From positions 19,820,355-19,884,354 of the forward strand of contig NC_049984.1 in assembly GCF_000003815.2 (NCBI RefSeq): DNA of 64,000 bases, given 5' to 3'. Shown piece after piece: positions 52,831 to 64,000 of this stretch. The notes below the pieces were generated by a model. That model was not told the origin of the DNA, searched no databases, and worked only from the letters and a program-made list of their open reading frames with translations. The position numbers were made by a program, and so were the translations under genes. Within the stretch, counting starts at the first letter, position 1, and each line of letters opens with the position of its first letter. This DNA comes from Branchiostoma floridae. Taxonomy: Eukaryota; Chordata; Leptocardii; Amphioxiformes; Branchiostomatidae.

Positions 52831-53499
52831 TGGTGGAGCAGGTGCCGGCAGTGGTGCAGGGATATCATTACATGGAAATACCTTAATATGGATACTGCAC
52901 GGCTCATGCATGTACCATAACCCTTAGTACTGTGTACTTTACATAGGTGGTTACCGCCATTTGATAGATGACGCCAATAAGGAGTTGATAGAATGTCACA
53001 GTTTTTATAAATTTGGAGGAGAGTCAAGAGAAGATAGAGTCAAGAGAAGATCTAGAAGCATATAGGATGTATGGAGACTTCTCATCATCAACCCTGGATT
53101 GTTTCTTCTGTGCTATTGCTTATGTCACTGGCATTACTTTTCATATTCTCCAAATCAATCAGAAAATCCCAACAAAAAGGAAATGTAATGATAGAACCAT
53201 TGACACAATGATCATTATAATGTAGACACAAGCAGAAGTAATGGGATAAAGTGGAGGACCTTCAAGCAAACTTGAAAGGAGGCAGAGACTGCTTCCGTAT
53301 ATGGAGTGTTTTAGGTGTCATTGTTCCTACTTAATGATTGGCTACCTGGGGCCAAAGTAATTCCCACATCTGGAGTATGGCTCCGCGAGGCAGGCTTACT
53401 GCATCTAATTACAATAGTGCAAACCATCAAAAGCACGCCTGGTACACCCACTGATGCCCTCTTGGGAAGAATCATGGGACACACACGTGTCAGTGATTG
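52831..53499. other. unassigned spacer
   Basis: No gene. A 21-bp direct duplication, AGAGTCAAGAGAAGAT, occurs at 53021 and 53037. Short ORFs here (53013-53225, 53315-53548) lack recognisable motifs. Confidence 0.3.
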
Positions 53500-53835
53500 T
53501 ATACTAGCATGGGCAGGGCTACGGAGGAGGCGGCAAAAGATGCAGTGAATGCAGTATTTCAGGAGTTGCTAAGGAACATGAAAATGCGCGATGTGAACAG
53601 ATAGGCCTTGTGATCTCAGAGCAATGTCAGGAACTGGAGAGCGTCCACGGAACAGAATTTTCCCCTAACATTTTAACCTTGGCAAAAATAGCACGCCTGA
53701 TCCCCATGGATACTGCATTGTGAGCGTGGGTTTTCCATGCAGAACAGACTGAAAACAAACCCCAGAAACCGCCTCACCGTTCAACGTCTGGACATTCGAG
53801 ATCTTCAACGTACCGATCAACGGTCCAGAGAGAAG
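53500..53835 (+). pseudogene. hAT transposase C-terminal dimerisation relic
   Basis: The frame reads AVNAVFQELLRNMKMRDVNR-stop, then ISEQCQELESVHGTEFSPNI and LTLAKIARLIPMDTA. A one-base shift at about 53720 gives CERGFSMQNRLKTNPRNRLT and VQRLDIRDLQ. The string A..I..LIP.....CERGFS..NR.K...RNRL is the classic hAT C-terminal (dimerisation) signature. The stop and the frameshift make it inactive. It could be the other end of the same family as the relic at 22.3-22.9 kb. Confidence 0.75.
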
Positions 53836-53939
53836 GAGAATCATTTGAGACGTGGGCTGGAGTGAACAACAGGCGAATACTGAATTAGGTTAGTGTTTGT
53901 AAATGTTCACTGCCACTACAGTCCGTCACTACAGTTTCT

Positions 53940-54619
53940 TTAATTGCTGTCATTGCAGACTGGTGCTAGCTAGGACCGAAGATCGACTCCAGCAAGGTGC
54001 AGCGACAGAGAAGCTTTTGCTACAGACCTATGAGGTCCAGCTGCCAGGACGCACGTTCTTTGGCCCAGAATCCCCGCCCGGCAAAGGAGATGCTATGTCC
54101 AGTGGCATCCTAAGGAGGATAGAGCCTCAGCGCTTGAAAGACTAGACGCCACTGCACACTACCGGGGACGGAAATTGTTGTTACAGAGCGGTGCCCCGCG
54201 CGCTGTTTGGACACGAGAGTCACCACTTATTAATCCGCCTGCTTGCTGCCATTGAGATGATCGAACATCCTGACTACTACAAGCATTGCATGGCAATGGA
54301 TGGGCAACCTCATGCTCAAGTTGATTATATTATCTTGTAAAATAGCATGGGCATATCATGAGCACTTTTGAGCAGTGCACTGGACATTTGCATCCACGCT
54401 TGGTGTCCATGCAAAGGTATTACAGACTTCTATAGGAAGCTTGTGCTGTCAGAAAATGAAATGACCATCCGTGGACTCAACAAAAGCAATGATGAGAAAC
54501 CAATCCACATCATGTTCAGTCATACATACATTCCAACAAACTTTGATAACTTCACGCCAAACCATTTTGTCTGCCTTCACAAACATTTAAAGGACAAACA
54601 GAAGCTGACACAGACTTAG
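53940..54619 (+). pseudogene. OTU-family cysteine protease relic
   Basis: One frame carries YEVQLPGRTFFGPESPPGKG, a TAG at 54143-54145, then HTTGDGNCCYRAVPRALFGH (54155 onward) with the catalytic-type Asp (54167) and Cys (54176) of OTU domains, followed by HHLLIRLLAAIEMIEHPDYY. After TAA (54338) and TGA the same frame gives KGITDFYRKLVLSENEMTIR and FDNFTPNHFVCL, where the His codon at 54563 sits in the OTU catalytic N-H-F motif. OTU enzymes cleave ubiquitin and occur in many eukaryotic mobile elements. Catalytic residues survive, but three in-frame stops inactivate it. No frameshift is needed, so decay is recent. Confidence 0.75.
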
Positions 54620-54739
54620 ATGCTAGCAGGCTTCAAGTGACAGAAAAAGCAACTGACAAGCTAGTTTGGTCATCTCCTCAACAGTATTCTGGCAATGAAG
54701 ACCTCCATCTCTTCCATCTAGGCGAGATGGGTCTCTACT

Positions 54740-54839
54740 NNNNNNNNNNNNNNNNNNNNNNNNNNNNNNNNNNNNNNNNNNNNNNNNNNNNNNNNNNNNN
54801 NNNNNNNNNNNNNNNNNNNNNNNNNNNNNNNNNNNNNNN
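54740..54839. other. assembly gap (100 N)
   Basis: A fixed-size gap downstream of the OTU relic; the true length is unknown. Confidence 1.
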
Positions 54840-56259
54840 ATAGGAGCGAACTACTAACTTTTGGTTTTCTCCTGTAAGAAAGAAACAGCAGCAGATACAC
54901 AGAACTCAATCTACCAATGCATTGTAGGTCGTAGTTTGTTCTATACTTTGTTAATCTTTTTTGGTGTGATTCAGAAGTGATTTTGGCTCCATAGCATCAT
55001 ATAAATCTTGATTAGGCCCTTGATAAGAAGTTAATGTTTTAGACTACGCATTGTGGGTAATGCATTAGAATTGAAGGCACCTAAACATAAACAAATCACG
55101 TGAGGACAATGCTTTGCAAACTACCGACGGAGTCAGGGCATATATAAACATGACTGAGACAAAGAGGTCTATAAGTAGCTCATATTTTGACGTATCACAC
55201 ACCGTGCATGAATTTGTAATTTCAAAAAAATATCATTTCACGGAGTCGATGATCTAGAAGTGTTTATAATCTATACTATACGAATACCGGCAAAAATATC
55301 AACAACTCAAACATACGACTTCAGGATCTCTGGCCGCAAGCCCATGAGCAGACCCGAACAACATTGGATAGATAACATAACAGGAGGTGTAACACATCTT
55401 GTTAACATCTCACGTAACCAATTAATAAGAGTCTACATGAGACATGGCAACTGTAGAAGCGGAAGGAAATAGGGTAGTAGAGGAAACATAATACACCCTA
55501 AAGAATGGCCAGATACTGACAAGAAAAAGAAGCAGTGAAGCGTGGCTAAAACATAATGACGCCATGTTTATGTTTGCTAAGAAGGAGTGTCTATGGATGA
55601 AAAAGCATAACTCGGGAAGCTGTGAATGGGTGTTCATTAGGGGTGGGTACCGGTACGGTGCAAAACCGTTTTATTTTTTGGCTGGACCGGATTTAAAAAA
55701 CGGACCTGAAAAAATCAATGGACCTGAAGTTGGACCGAATCAAACATACAGCCGGCACGTCATGACCTGAATCGAGCAGTTTTCGAACAGGTTTTTCTAT
55801 GCAGTTCGAATCGCTCCGCGGTCCTTAGCAACACGTTGCTAAGGAAACGCTTCTCGCCCGTCAGGTGGATGAAATTTCATCCGAGTTTTACAGCTGCTTT
55901 AGACCTGATTGGCGGCCTTTCTACCAAGATTGTGTTATATCTGTCATAGAGGAATATCACGTAATCTCGACATGATCCATTTTTTGGGGTTTCATAACTT
56001 TTATGACTAGTTTCCTGATCATATTTGTTACAGGTTTGCGGTAGCACAACCTGTTTTGTTTTCGTTAGCGGAGTAGGGCGCCGCCATGTTGTATTATAGG
56101 GCGCCGCCATGTTGGATGATGTCAAGGGAGTGAGGCATGCTGGGAGTGAGGCATGCCGGGAAAGTTAGTGCCATGTTGTGTGAGGCATGTTGGGAAATGT
56201 GTCGTCATGTTTGGTGTGGGGCATGCTGGGATTGAGGCATCTTGGGGAAGCTGTGGTTA
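54840..56259. other. unassigned DNA
   Basis: No gene recognised. Near 56080-56165 the words GGCGCCGCCATGTTG and GTGAGGCATGCTGGG are each repeated, leading into the tandem array that follows. A Lys-rich repeat-like phrase about GGACCGG/GGACCTGAA lies at 55680-55740. Confidence 0.35.
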
Positions 56260-57110
56260 TGTTTTGAGCTTGTTGTTGCAGGCTTGTCGGAAGATATAGG
56301 CACCACAGTTTCACGGTTTGTTTGTAACAAAGACAACAAAACAACAACAATGAGATGGTTGTTTATTATGCGATTTTGATGTGTTAACGGTGCTGTGGTA
56401 TATTGTGAACTTGTTGTGACGGACTTGTCGGAAAGACATGTAGGGACGACAGCCGCACAACAGATGATTAGTCTGTATTAAACAAGGACAACAAAACAAC
56501 AACAACAATGGCCATGGGATGGTGGCTTTATATGCGATTTTGATGTGTTAACGATGCTGTGGAATATGTGAACTTGCTGTGACGGACTTGTCGGAAAGAC
56601 ATGTAGGGACGACAGCCGCACAACAGATGATTAGTCGGTTTTAAGGAAGGACAACAAAAGAACAACAACAACAATGGCCATGGGATGGTGGTTTTATATG
56701 TGATTTTGATGTGTTAACGATGCTGTGGAATATGTGAACTTGCTGTGACGGACTTGTTGGAAAGACATGTAGGGACGACAGCCGCACAACAGATGATTAG
56801 TCTGTTTTAAACAAGGACAACAAAACAACAACAATGGGATGGTAGTAACGATGCTGTGGAACGTTGTGAACTTGTTGTGACGGACTTGTCGGAAAGACAT
56901 GTAGGGACGACAGCCGCACAACAGATGATTAGTCTGTTTTAAACAAAGACAACAAAACAACAACAATGGGATGGTGGTTTTATATGCGATCTTGATGTGT
57001 TAACGATGCTGTTTAATGTTGTGAGCTTTGTGGACTTGTGGACTTGTCGGAAAGACATTCCATAGTAGCGACGACAGCCGCACAACAATGATGGTCAGTC
57101 AGTGTTGTGG
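56260..57110. repeat. about 165-bp tandem array, six copies
   Basis: The phrase GACTTGTCGGAAAGACATGT and its continuation AGGGACGACAGCCGCACAAC recur at about 56419, 56583, 56749, 56881 and 57041, with a diverged first copy at 56280. Spacing is 164, 166, 132 and 160 bp. The 132-bp interval lacks the TTTTATATGCGATTTTGATG part. Each unit also carries ACAACAAAACAACAACAATG. The minus-strand frames seen in it are by-products of the repeat. Confidence 0.92.
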
Positions 57111-59045
57111 TGAGATAGCGGTTTTGCATGAGATTAAAATGTTATATGAGTCATAGCTGTTCATTTTTGTATATTAAGTTTTGCTTCTTACAATATGTAA
57201 TGATATGCCTTGACAGGGCGGTTTTGGAATTCAACAAAGTAGAATTTGATATGGTAAATGATTCAGAATTAAAATAAATGTTTACCGATGTTTCTGACGA
57301 TTTTCTTCCTCTGATAAACAATGGTATTCTTGGACATGTAACTAATTCTTTTGGATTCTGATTTGAAGACGACCACGTTAACGATAAAGAAATGACACAG
57401 AGATAGGGATTTCCGTACACTGGGCACGGGAGACTTTGAACGTATACTAACTGCGACGTCATAATGCTATGTCACTCGGTCTGTTGCTCTCCTGAATTGC
57501 CTTAGAAATAAATCTCTCGTCTTTATATTCTGTCTTACCTGACAGACAGTTACACAGCTGTCCGCTCACATCACACAACATTGTTACTAGTACTTTATCT
57601 CGGTCTGTTGCAGTTCACATTATCAAATTTAACGAATTACCGGAAACCGTCTGAGAATAATAATCATGGCACAATATAGACTAATACATGCCGGTACATA
57701 CAGCAACCATTGCGTTGTATCTAGCTTGTTGCAAGTGATGGACTGAAATGCAACATCAGCTTGCATACATAATATTTGTAAGGTCCCGTTGATGTATTAC
57801 TCCAAATTACGGCCCAAAAAAGTAAGCGGCTGCACGGAGGTGTTTTTGTAGCGATGAGAATTTTCCTTTTATCCAGCCCAACTGATCTCTAACGTTAGAT
57901 TGGTGAAAGTTTCTTTCTACTTCAAGAAATTAGCAGGCAATGTTCGGTAGCTGCGGTCTGGGTCGGAGGCACACAGTTCTGAGTTGTGCAGTCCCCGTTG
58001 CGGTGTGTACTAACTTCATGCATGTTCTAATTGTCATATAAGACTGAATGTTTAGCTGTTGTCGTAAATTTTTTACAAGATAAAACGTAAATGAGCGCAA
58101 CAAATAATAAATAGAATAAATATATTTCAAGTGCGTTCATTTTGTACGCGCCCATGTGAAACACGTATTTTTGCATGCCATTACTCCCAATGCAGTTAAA
58201 AACTCATGAATGAGACCTTACGTGCGTCTGTATGGGATTTCCACCATTCGTAAATCCGCACATGGTTTGATTTGGACCGTCGTCGTCTGAGTCAATTACA
58301 TTACTTGTATATTCTTTGATACACATAATAGACTAGACAATACGTATTTGTGTCTGTAAAGTCAAATACTAGTAATGCAGACAATACGTGTACATCAGTC
58401 CATAAACTGGCGTCAGTATTTCCATAGTTGTAGCAGCGCAATCTTGGCTGTACGCGGCTCTGCTCCGGTCTGGCATTTTCATCTCATGGCCTTGCTCCTT
58501 AGGGCGACGTTGTTCCGGATTTTGCATGGCTCCCAGCCTTGGTCCCGCCAGTTGTTGCAATTTGCATACGGGCGTCCTTCCCCACAGTGATACAGCTCGT
58601 CTTCCAGCGCAAGCCATCAGCGACGTCCGTTGCGGCGGGAGGAGTCGGTCTTGCCCGTGTTTATCTCTCTTGCCCGACCTGTGCAGAGATTGAGAGAGAA
58701 CATGCACACGTATATCAACTTGAACGCTCTAGCCGATTGACATATCCAAGCTATTTCAAAATGATACTTCGCTTTTGAATAAGAATAAGAATTATAAGAA
58801 ATAGAGTAAGAATGATAAGAAATGTAATAATATATCCCTTTAGAAGGAATCAAATTGAATACATATCTGTTTTGAAAATGAGATATATCATTACAGTTTA
58901 GCAGTTCCGTAGCCCTATTGTGTCTACTGCTACACACAATGTCCGAAATCTGGGACGGAATCCTCGGGAGACAACCCAAACGACGTTGTTTTCCGGACAC
59001 TGCATACCACAAGATATATCCCATTTTTAAAACAAATATATATAT
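57111..59045. other. unassigned DNA
   Basis: A/T-rich with no recognised gene. AAATAAGAATAAGAATTATAAG-type simple sequence occurs at 58778-58830. A GC-richer block at 58440-58700 has open frames on both strands but no motif that I recognise. Confidence 0.35.
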
Positions 59046-59199
59046 ACTGACAAAAAGAACAGGTCAAGTGCATTTACGTACAAATTAAAAAAAAGTACGA
59101 AGCTAACAATTTGATAATCTTTACTGACAAAAAGAACAGGTCAAGTGCATTTACGTACAAATTTAAAAAAAGTACGAAGCTAACAATTTGATAATCTTT
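59046..59199. repeat. 77-bp tandem duplication
   Basis: ACTGACAAAAAGAACAGGTC starts at 59046 and again at 59123. The two 77-bp copies differ by one or two bases, so the duplication is young. Confidence 0.95.
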
Positions 59200-59619
59200 G
59201 ATAAACTACTAATTTGTATACCTGGCTCTGATCAAACCAGACAAAGGAACTTTTCTAAGATCCTCTTCGCTACGCAGAAGTGGAAGCTGAGTTACTTACC
59301 GAAGTGAAAGGGAGTGTGTTGACTTCGTGGCAGCAGGTGTTATTGATCATCAGAGACCAGCTCAAGACCCGTGGCGTGGCTTTTTTCCTCTCTGTCTGGC
59401 AGCGAAATGACTGCTTGGCTGGGAGTCAGCTTGGCTTGGCCTTTCATCTGCATTACGCAATATGAACACTAGGCAGTGAATGCCATTGCTCAGCAACCAT
59501 GGGTTATTCCATAGTGGAGACGAGGGAAAGGGACGATATTCGATAAACGATATTCAAATCCCTGTCGAAATCATCGAAACTGGACCGGACTCTTATTTTC
59601 CGACTTTCCCGACAAAAAC

Positions 59620-60206
59620 GGCAGACGTGAGGTCAGGGCTGTAGGATTCGTTGAAATCAGGAGTAGGATGATCATGAAAAAAAGGGACGACGAAGAGCGG
59701 AGATGAGATGAAGCGACAGGTGGTTGACAAGTCACGCCTGGCCGAGGAACTGGTCGCTTTGAACAAACCGCNNNNNNNNNNNNNNNNNNNNNNNNNNNNN
59801 NNNNNNNNNNNNNNNNNNNNNNNNNNNNNNNNNNNNNNNNNNNNNNNNNNNNNNNNNNNNNNNNNNNNNNNNNNNNNNNNNNNNNNNNNNNNNNNNNNNN
59901 NNNNNNNNNNNNNNNNNNNNNNNNNNNNNNNNNNNNNNNGCAAGACGTTGGAGAACAAATTTATTCTTGATTTCTACGGAAACCTAACTGTTCCATACAA
60001 AAGTGCTTCGTTAGGCTTTTAATAAACATTGAAATGTCTCTCAAGAATATTCCTGCATGTTTGAATGACCAGTTCCTCGGCCAGGCGTGACTTGTCAACC
60101 ACCTGTCGCTTCATCTCATCTCCGCTCTTAGTCGTCCCTTTTTTCATGATCATCCTACTCCTGGTTTCAACCCATCCTACATAGCAGCCCTGACCTCACG
60201 TCTGCC
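59620..60206. repeat. long inverted repeat around a gap
   Basis: The left arm 59620-59756 (GGCAGACGTGAGGTCAGGGC ... GCCGAGGAACTGGTC) has its near-exact reverse complement at 60067-60206. The loop contains a 168-N gap, then KTLENKFILDFYGNLTVPYK-like coding text and TAATAAA at 60019-60025. A diverged third arm lies at 62118-62238 in the right-arm orientation. It could be a TIR element of about 590 bp or a hairpin-type assembly artefact around the gap. Confidence 0.7.
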
Positions 60207-62117
60207 AATCTGACAAGAAAAAAATAAAAGAATCACACAAGACATATTCTCCAAACATTCCATTCACGTGATTGCGCGATTTTGTGTAACATACTATATT
60301 AGTTTCCCTGTACAGGGTATTGCAGGCGAATGATACTAATGTATTACGAATTACGTTACCTCGTGAGGCTTACTTCAACACTTAGAGTTGGATTCAACTA
60401 TCTTAAGTTAGCTAGTTCTGCATCAAAGTATTAATTTTATGTTGTTTGGAAGTGACGACGAACATTTTTTAGAGGCGGCGGCAGTGAATTTCTTACGTTT
60501 AAGGTTTGGGCGAAATATTATTGGCCGAATTTTCAGCATGTGCAGCATGGAAGGCGTGACAAGTGGGACTGAGGGTATTCTCCCCGGGAACAGTTTGAAC
60601 TATTGACCCCTTGAAACGCTATTTCCTGCATTGTGGTGAGAAAATTTGGCTAGCAGACAAAGCTACGCATAATAACATGTGTGAAGAAATACACATGTGC
60701 ACAGGCGTTATAGTAATACGTTTTTGAGGGTATTCTAGTGCGTTGACATGTGATATGACAGGGCAGCGTAACTGTAAATACTAACAAATTTCACGTAACT
60801 CTACTGTACAGTGTGGCATGCAAGTTGATTGTTTATAAACTACACTAGCTGACCTGAGCTGTTCACACGCCCTTAATGTCACTGTTATTAACCTTCCCTG
60901 TGATGTGAGAAACATAATCCCGATGCAGCTGTGCGGCTAACTGACAGGTGGGTGACGACTTAGTGACCCGTAGTAAGCTGCGACGTGATTCTCTGTAATT
61001 GAAACTACCAACTGCGCTCTTCTGACAACTCAAACATTTTAAGGGACAGTTCGTTATATTATTTACATTACATTTTCTTTGCTATGAGAGGGAAACGATT
61101 GTGGTCACACACTAACCCTTTACATACACGTATCAGAACACTTGCGATTATTAGACCTGACCAGAACGTCAAATTAACGCGTTAACGGTGAATCACGGTG
61201 AGTCACGGACATGTTCGATCAGAACTCTTGGTGTACTGGAAACGTTTAAACATTTTTTGTGTACATTATCATTTTTAACGAGCAAGTCTTTTAACTTGCA
61301 TCTGCTACCTTTTTATCTACTGGTTAAAACCCCGATGATCCGTTAATGAATGAATCTTACATACTTAGAAATTACTAGCTGTATAAAACTAGTATAGGCC
61401 TTTCCTTTTCGGCGGTTGTCATACAAGCACACCAGGTACCTTCAATGGTCAGAAAATGAACACTTTCCTTGCCGCGTGTAATTTTCACCACGTTTGAAGT
61501 CATTTGAACAAGTATTTATTGCATGCAATTCTGAGTATATTTGTCTAGAACCCTAGGCCCAACCATATTTTGATCGCAGCTACCGATAGTGCACAGATGG
61601 AATGTGACTGCCGATGCTAACTCGTGCAAGTGTGTCTGATGTTTGAAAAAGACGTAATTTGAGAAAGTAAATCGTTGTTTTGAATAGCAAAATTACGGGT
61701 AAATAGTGACGCTACCAACAAAGTTATATATATATATATATGCCCTGTGACCCCATTGTGTTTTATTGTTTTTAAAAAGTTGGCAAAGAATGTCAGACCT
61801 GCCTTTATAGGGATTTTCGACGAATGGAATTATGACGTTCACCATGTGGAGCGGACAAAATGTGGCAATAAAAGCGGTACCTAAAATACAACGAGAAAAA
61901 CTTTAAAATTTACCGAAGCGTCTGCCTCAGGGTTTCTACGATTGTTCACTACGTGGGGCGTGCAGAATATGGTATTGGAAGCAGGTCTTAAAATTTGCAT
62001 TAAGCTAACAATGATACGGGTGAAACCCACCTTCATGCTTTCCTTGGGGTGGCGTCAGCTCTGGAGTTGGGGAATTGTGTAGAGGCTGTTGGAACTATGG
62101 CTTCCTGGCTACGTCGG
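60207..62117. other. unassigned DNA with one microsatellite
   Basis: No ORF above 60 codons. An (AT)n run occupies 61724-61741. GTGAATCACGGTGAGTCACGG, a small direct repeat, occurs near 61185-61205. Confidence 0.45.
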
Positions 62118-62238
62118 CGACCGGTTCCTCGGACTTGCCTTGTCGACCACCGGTAGCTTAATCTGATCTCCGCTCCTCGTCGTCCCATCATCCTGCACCT
62201 GGTTTTAACCCACCTGCAGCCCCAACCTCGTGTCTGCT
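62118..62238. repeat. third, diverged copy of the inverted-repeat arm
   Basis: CGACCGGTTCCTCGG, TTGTCGACCACC, CTGATCTCCGCTC, TCGTCGTCCC, ATCATCC and CTGGTTTTAACCCA follow the order of the arm at 60067-60206 with substitutions and small deletions. Confidence 0.65.
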
Positions 62239-63474
62239 GAGTTGACATGTACAAAAAAAAGGAATTGCACCAAACTTGAAAGCGTGAACATATTCTCGAA
62301 ACATAGAAAAACACCATAGTTCTAACACAATCTGATCTGTATATTGCACAACCCCACGCAAACTCGACGTGAAACATCTGGAATGTGGATATGGTTACAC
62401 TGCGTCCCAGATTACGGACAACGTCCCAGATTACGGACAAGAAACAATAGCCCCTTCAGATTAGTGCTTGATGGCCGGGGTGCGTGAGAGATGTCGAACC
62501 CACAAATTTAAAAAAAAATTAAACAGCCCAAAAGAAGAGAAATTACGAATGTTGCATCGGCATAATGAAAACGTACCTATTAACGTTGATCATACCCATA
62601 CATACTTTAGTTTTTTTACAAGGGATTGGAGTTTGCTCGTTTTTTGTTCTTGTTATCATTTGTAACGTACTTTTCGTTCCCCCCAAACTGTCCGACTGGG
62701 TCCTTTTATGGACATATGCCGCCGGCGTTAGTCGAACACAGTCACATTAAAAAAAACACCTACCTCGTTTTCTGCCCAAATTTTTAGAAGTACTGTCCTT
62801 GCCTGTTTACTTCCGGCACAAAACATATTGTGGTGATCCGACGGGCGGCAACACGTCTCTAGACTCTGTGAAAAAGTCTAGGAGCTACAGCGGACTCCTC
62901 AGCGGTACAATTCCCAAAATAAAAGTGGAAGAACTCCCAGAGACTGGTAGCCTGGATGCTACCCTGATCTCTATAAATTTCATCGCGCGGAGACTCTAAC
63001 TCAGGGGCTTCCCAGGTCTGTTGTAGAGTTTTCTTCGGGCAGGTCGCCCCCCGGAACCGAGGAGTTGGTCTGTCTTATTCTGTAACTGTTTGAGTCCCGC
63101 CTACACACAGAAATTTGGCTAGTATATGCAAATTTCTCGGCCATGATTCGGTGAAAACGATGTAAATACAATTAATATTAATGACTATGCAAAATTTTAT
63201 TTGTCAAGGCGGAAAACTACAGTGACCGGTTGAATGACACATTACGTGCCTAAGATGTTATTGCAAGATTACTTCGCCTGAACGCAGTCCTCAGCGTGAC
63301 GACCCCGGGTCAACTCTGGGGTTCATGCACCGGTCACGCACATGTCCCGTCAATCAAGCACCCCAAGGCAGGTGTAGCCTATGACACACTAGGAAAAGAG
63401 GCATAAATCGATAGCATATCTCTTTCTCATATGTTGAATAGACCAATCACCCTTTATCAAAAGATACGATTGAA
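62239..63474. other. unassigned DNA
   Basis: A short + strand ORF at 62799-62999 (KSRSYSGLLSGTIPKIKVEE) has coding-like composition but no recognised motif. ACGTCCCAGATTACGGACA is duplicated at 62401-62440. Otherwise unassigned. Confidence 0.35.
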
Positions 63475-64000
63475 AACAACAATAAAAAGATTTTTAAAAA
63501 TAAGTCGAAAGTTTTTTATAGTAAAATAATTTTAAAGAATAAGTCGAAACCAAGTAAAAAGATTTTTAAAAATAAGTCGAAACCAAGTAAAAAGAATTTT
63601 AAAAAATAAGTCGAAACCAAGTAAAAAGATTTTTAAAAATAAGTCGAAATATTTTTATAGTAAAAAGATTTTTAAAAATAAGTCGAAACCAATTAAAAAT
63701 ATTTTAGAAAATTAGTCGAAACCAAGTAAAAAGATTTTAAAAATAAGTCGAAAGTTAGTAAAAAGATTTTAGCAAATAAGTCGAAACCAAGTAAAAAGAT
63801 TTTTGAAAATAAGTCAAAAGTTTTTATAGTAAAAAGATTTTAAAAAATAAGTCGAAAGTTTTTTTATAGTAAAAAGATTTTTAAAAATAAGTGGAAACCA
63901 AGTAAAAATATTTTAAAAAATAAGTCGAAACCAAGTAAAAACATTTTTAAAAATAAGTCGAAATCAAGTAAAAACATTTTTAAAAATAAGTCGAAAGTTT
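63475..64000. repeat. 33-bp A/T-rich minisatellite, running off the end
   Basis: Imperfect units of AAGTCGAAACCAAGTAAAAA followed by GATTTTTAAAAAT continue to the window edge, about 16 copies. A second unit type has GTTTTTTATAGTAAA in place of CCAAGTAAA. The array is cut by the end of the window. Confidence 0.92.

Noticed and set aside
1-64000. tRNA, rRNA or small RNA genes
   Set aside because: I looked for clover-leaf-like and box A/B-like patterns by eye and found none that I could support. A tRNA/covariance-model scan would be decisive.

Overview
The window looks like draft-assembly genomic DNA of a marine invertebrate. A lancelet (Branchiostoma) is my best guess, from the style of repeats and gene families, but no species-diagnostic gene is present. 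Coding stretches are broken by spliceosomal introns (GT..AG borders, polypyrimidine tracts), polyadenylation signals are eukaryotic, and seven runs of N interrupt the sequence (9679-10156, 12001-12100, 21446-21545, 26977-27076, 32800-33728, 54740-54839, 59772-59939). Almost everything recognisable is mobile-element derived. I see no rRNA, tRNA, CRISPR array or bacterial-style operon.

Region by region. 1-9.7 kb: one exon-like ORF, a broken retrotransposon gag, a 1.6-kb inverted-repeat-bounded element full of minisatellites, and two copies of a dispersed repeat that carries a 139-bp inverted-repeat segment. 10.2-20.5 kb: the best-preserved locus, a RecQ-family DNA helicase with an N-terminal C2H2 zinc finger (+ strand) facing an intact 1247-codon gene (- strand) whose C-terminal half resembles DUF6589 proteins and contains ankyrin repeats. 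The pair is flanked by left and right repeat modules that recur, in the same order and orientation, around unrelated DNA at 36.6-39.1 kb. 20.5-21.7 kb: relic sequence and a low-quality gap flank. 21.6-30.7 kb: a string of exon-like pieces on the + strand (start exon with an in-frame stop, hAT relic, acidic exons, SAP domain, DUF4218-like relic, His-Me finger nuclease relic, OTU-like piece, C-terminal exons with four SUMO-interaction-like repeats, AATAAA). 31-36.7 kb: dispersed repeat, large gap, LINE tail, Ty3/gypsy integrase tail, acidic-repeat ORF. 36.6-45.5 kb: the second left/right module set with a nested TIR element, a zinc-knuckle ORF, a ParB-like ORF, LINE tail, a two-exon acidic gene, and a minisatellite split by a truncated L1-like LINE with clean target-site duplication. 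45.5-54.8 kb: relics of several transposase-associated families, including hAT and an OTU protease. 54.8-64 kb: mostly unassigned DNA, tandem repeats and a long inverted repeat around a gap.

How the genes may work together: only the helicase/DUF6589-like pair looks intact enough to act. A replication/repair helicase next to a transposase-like protein, bounded by repeated modules, fits a large autonomous DNA transposon, but the ends are not proved because the left junction lies in a gap. The remaining pieces read as a graveyard of several families, many with visible frameshifts or in-frame stops.
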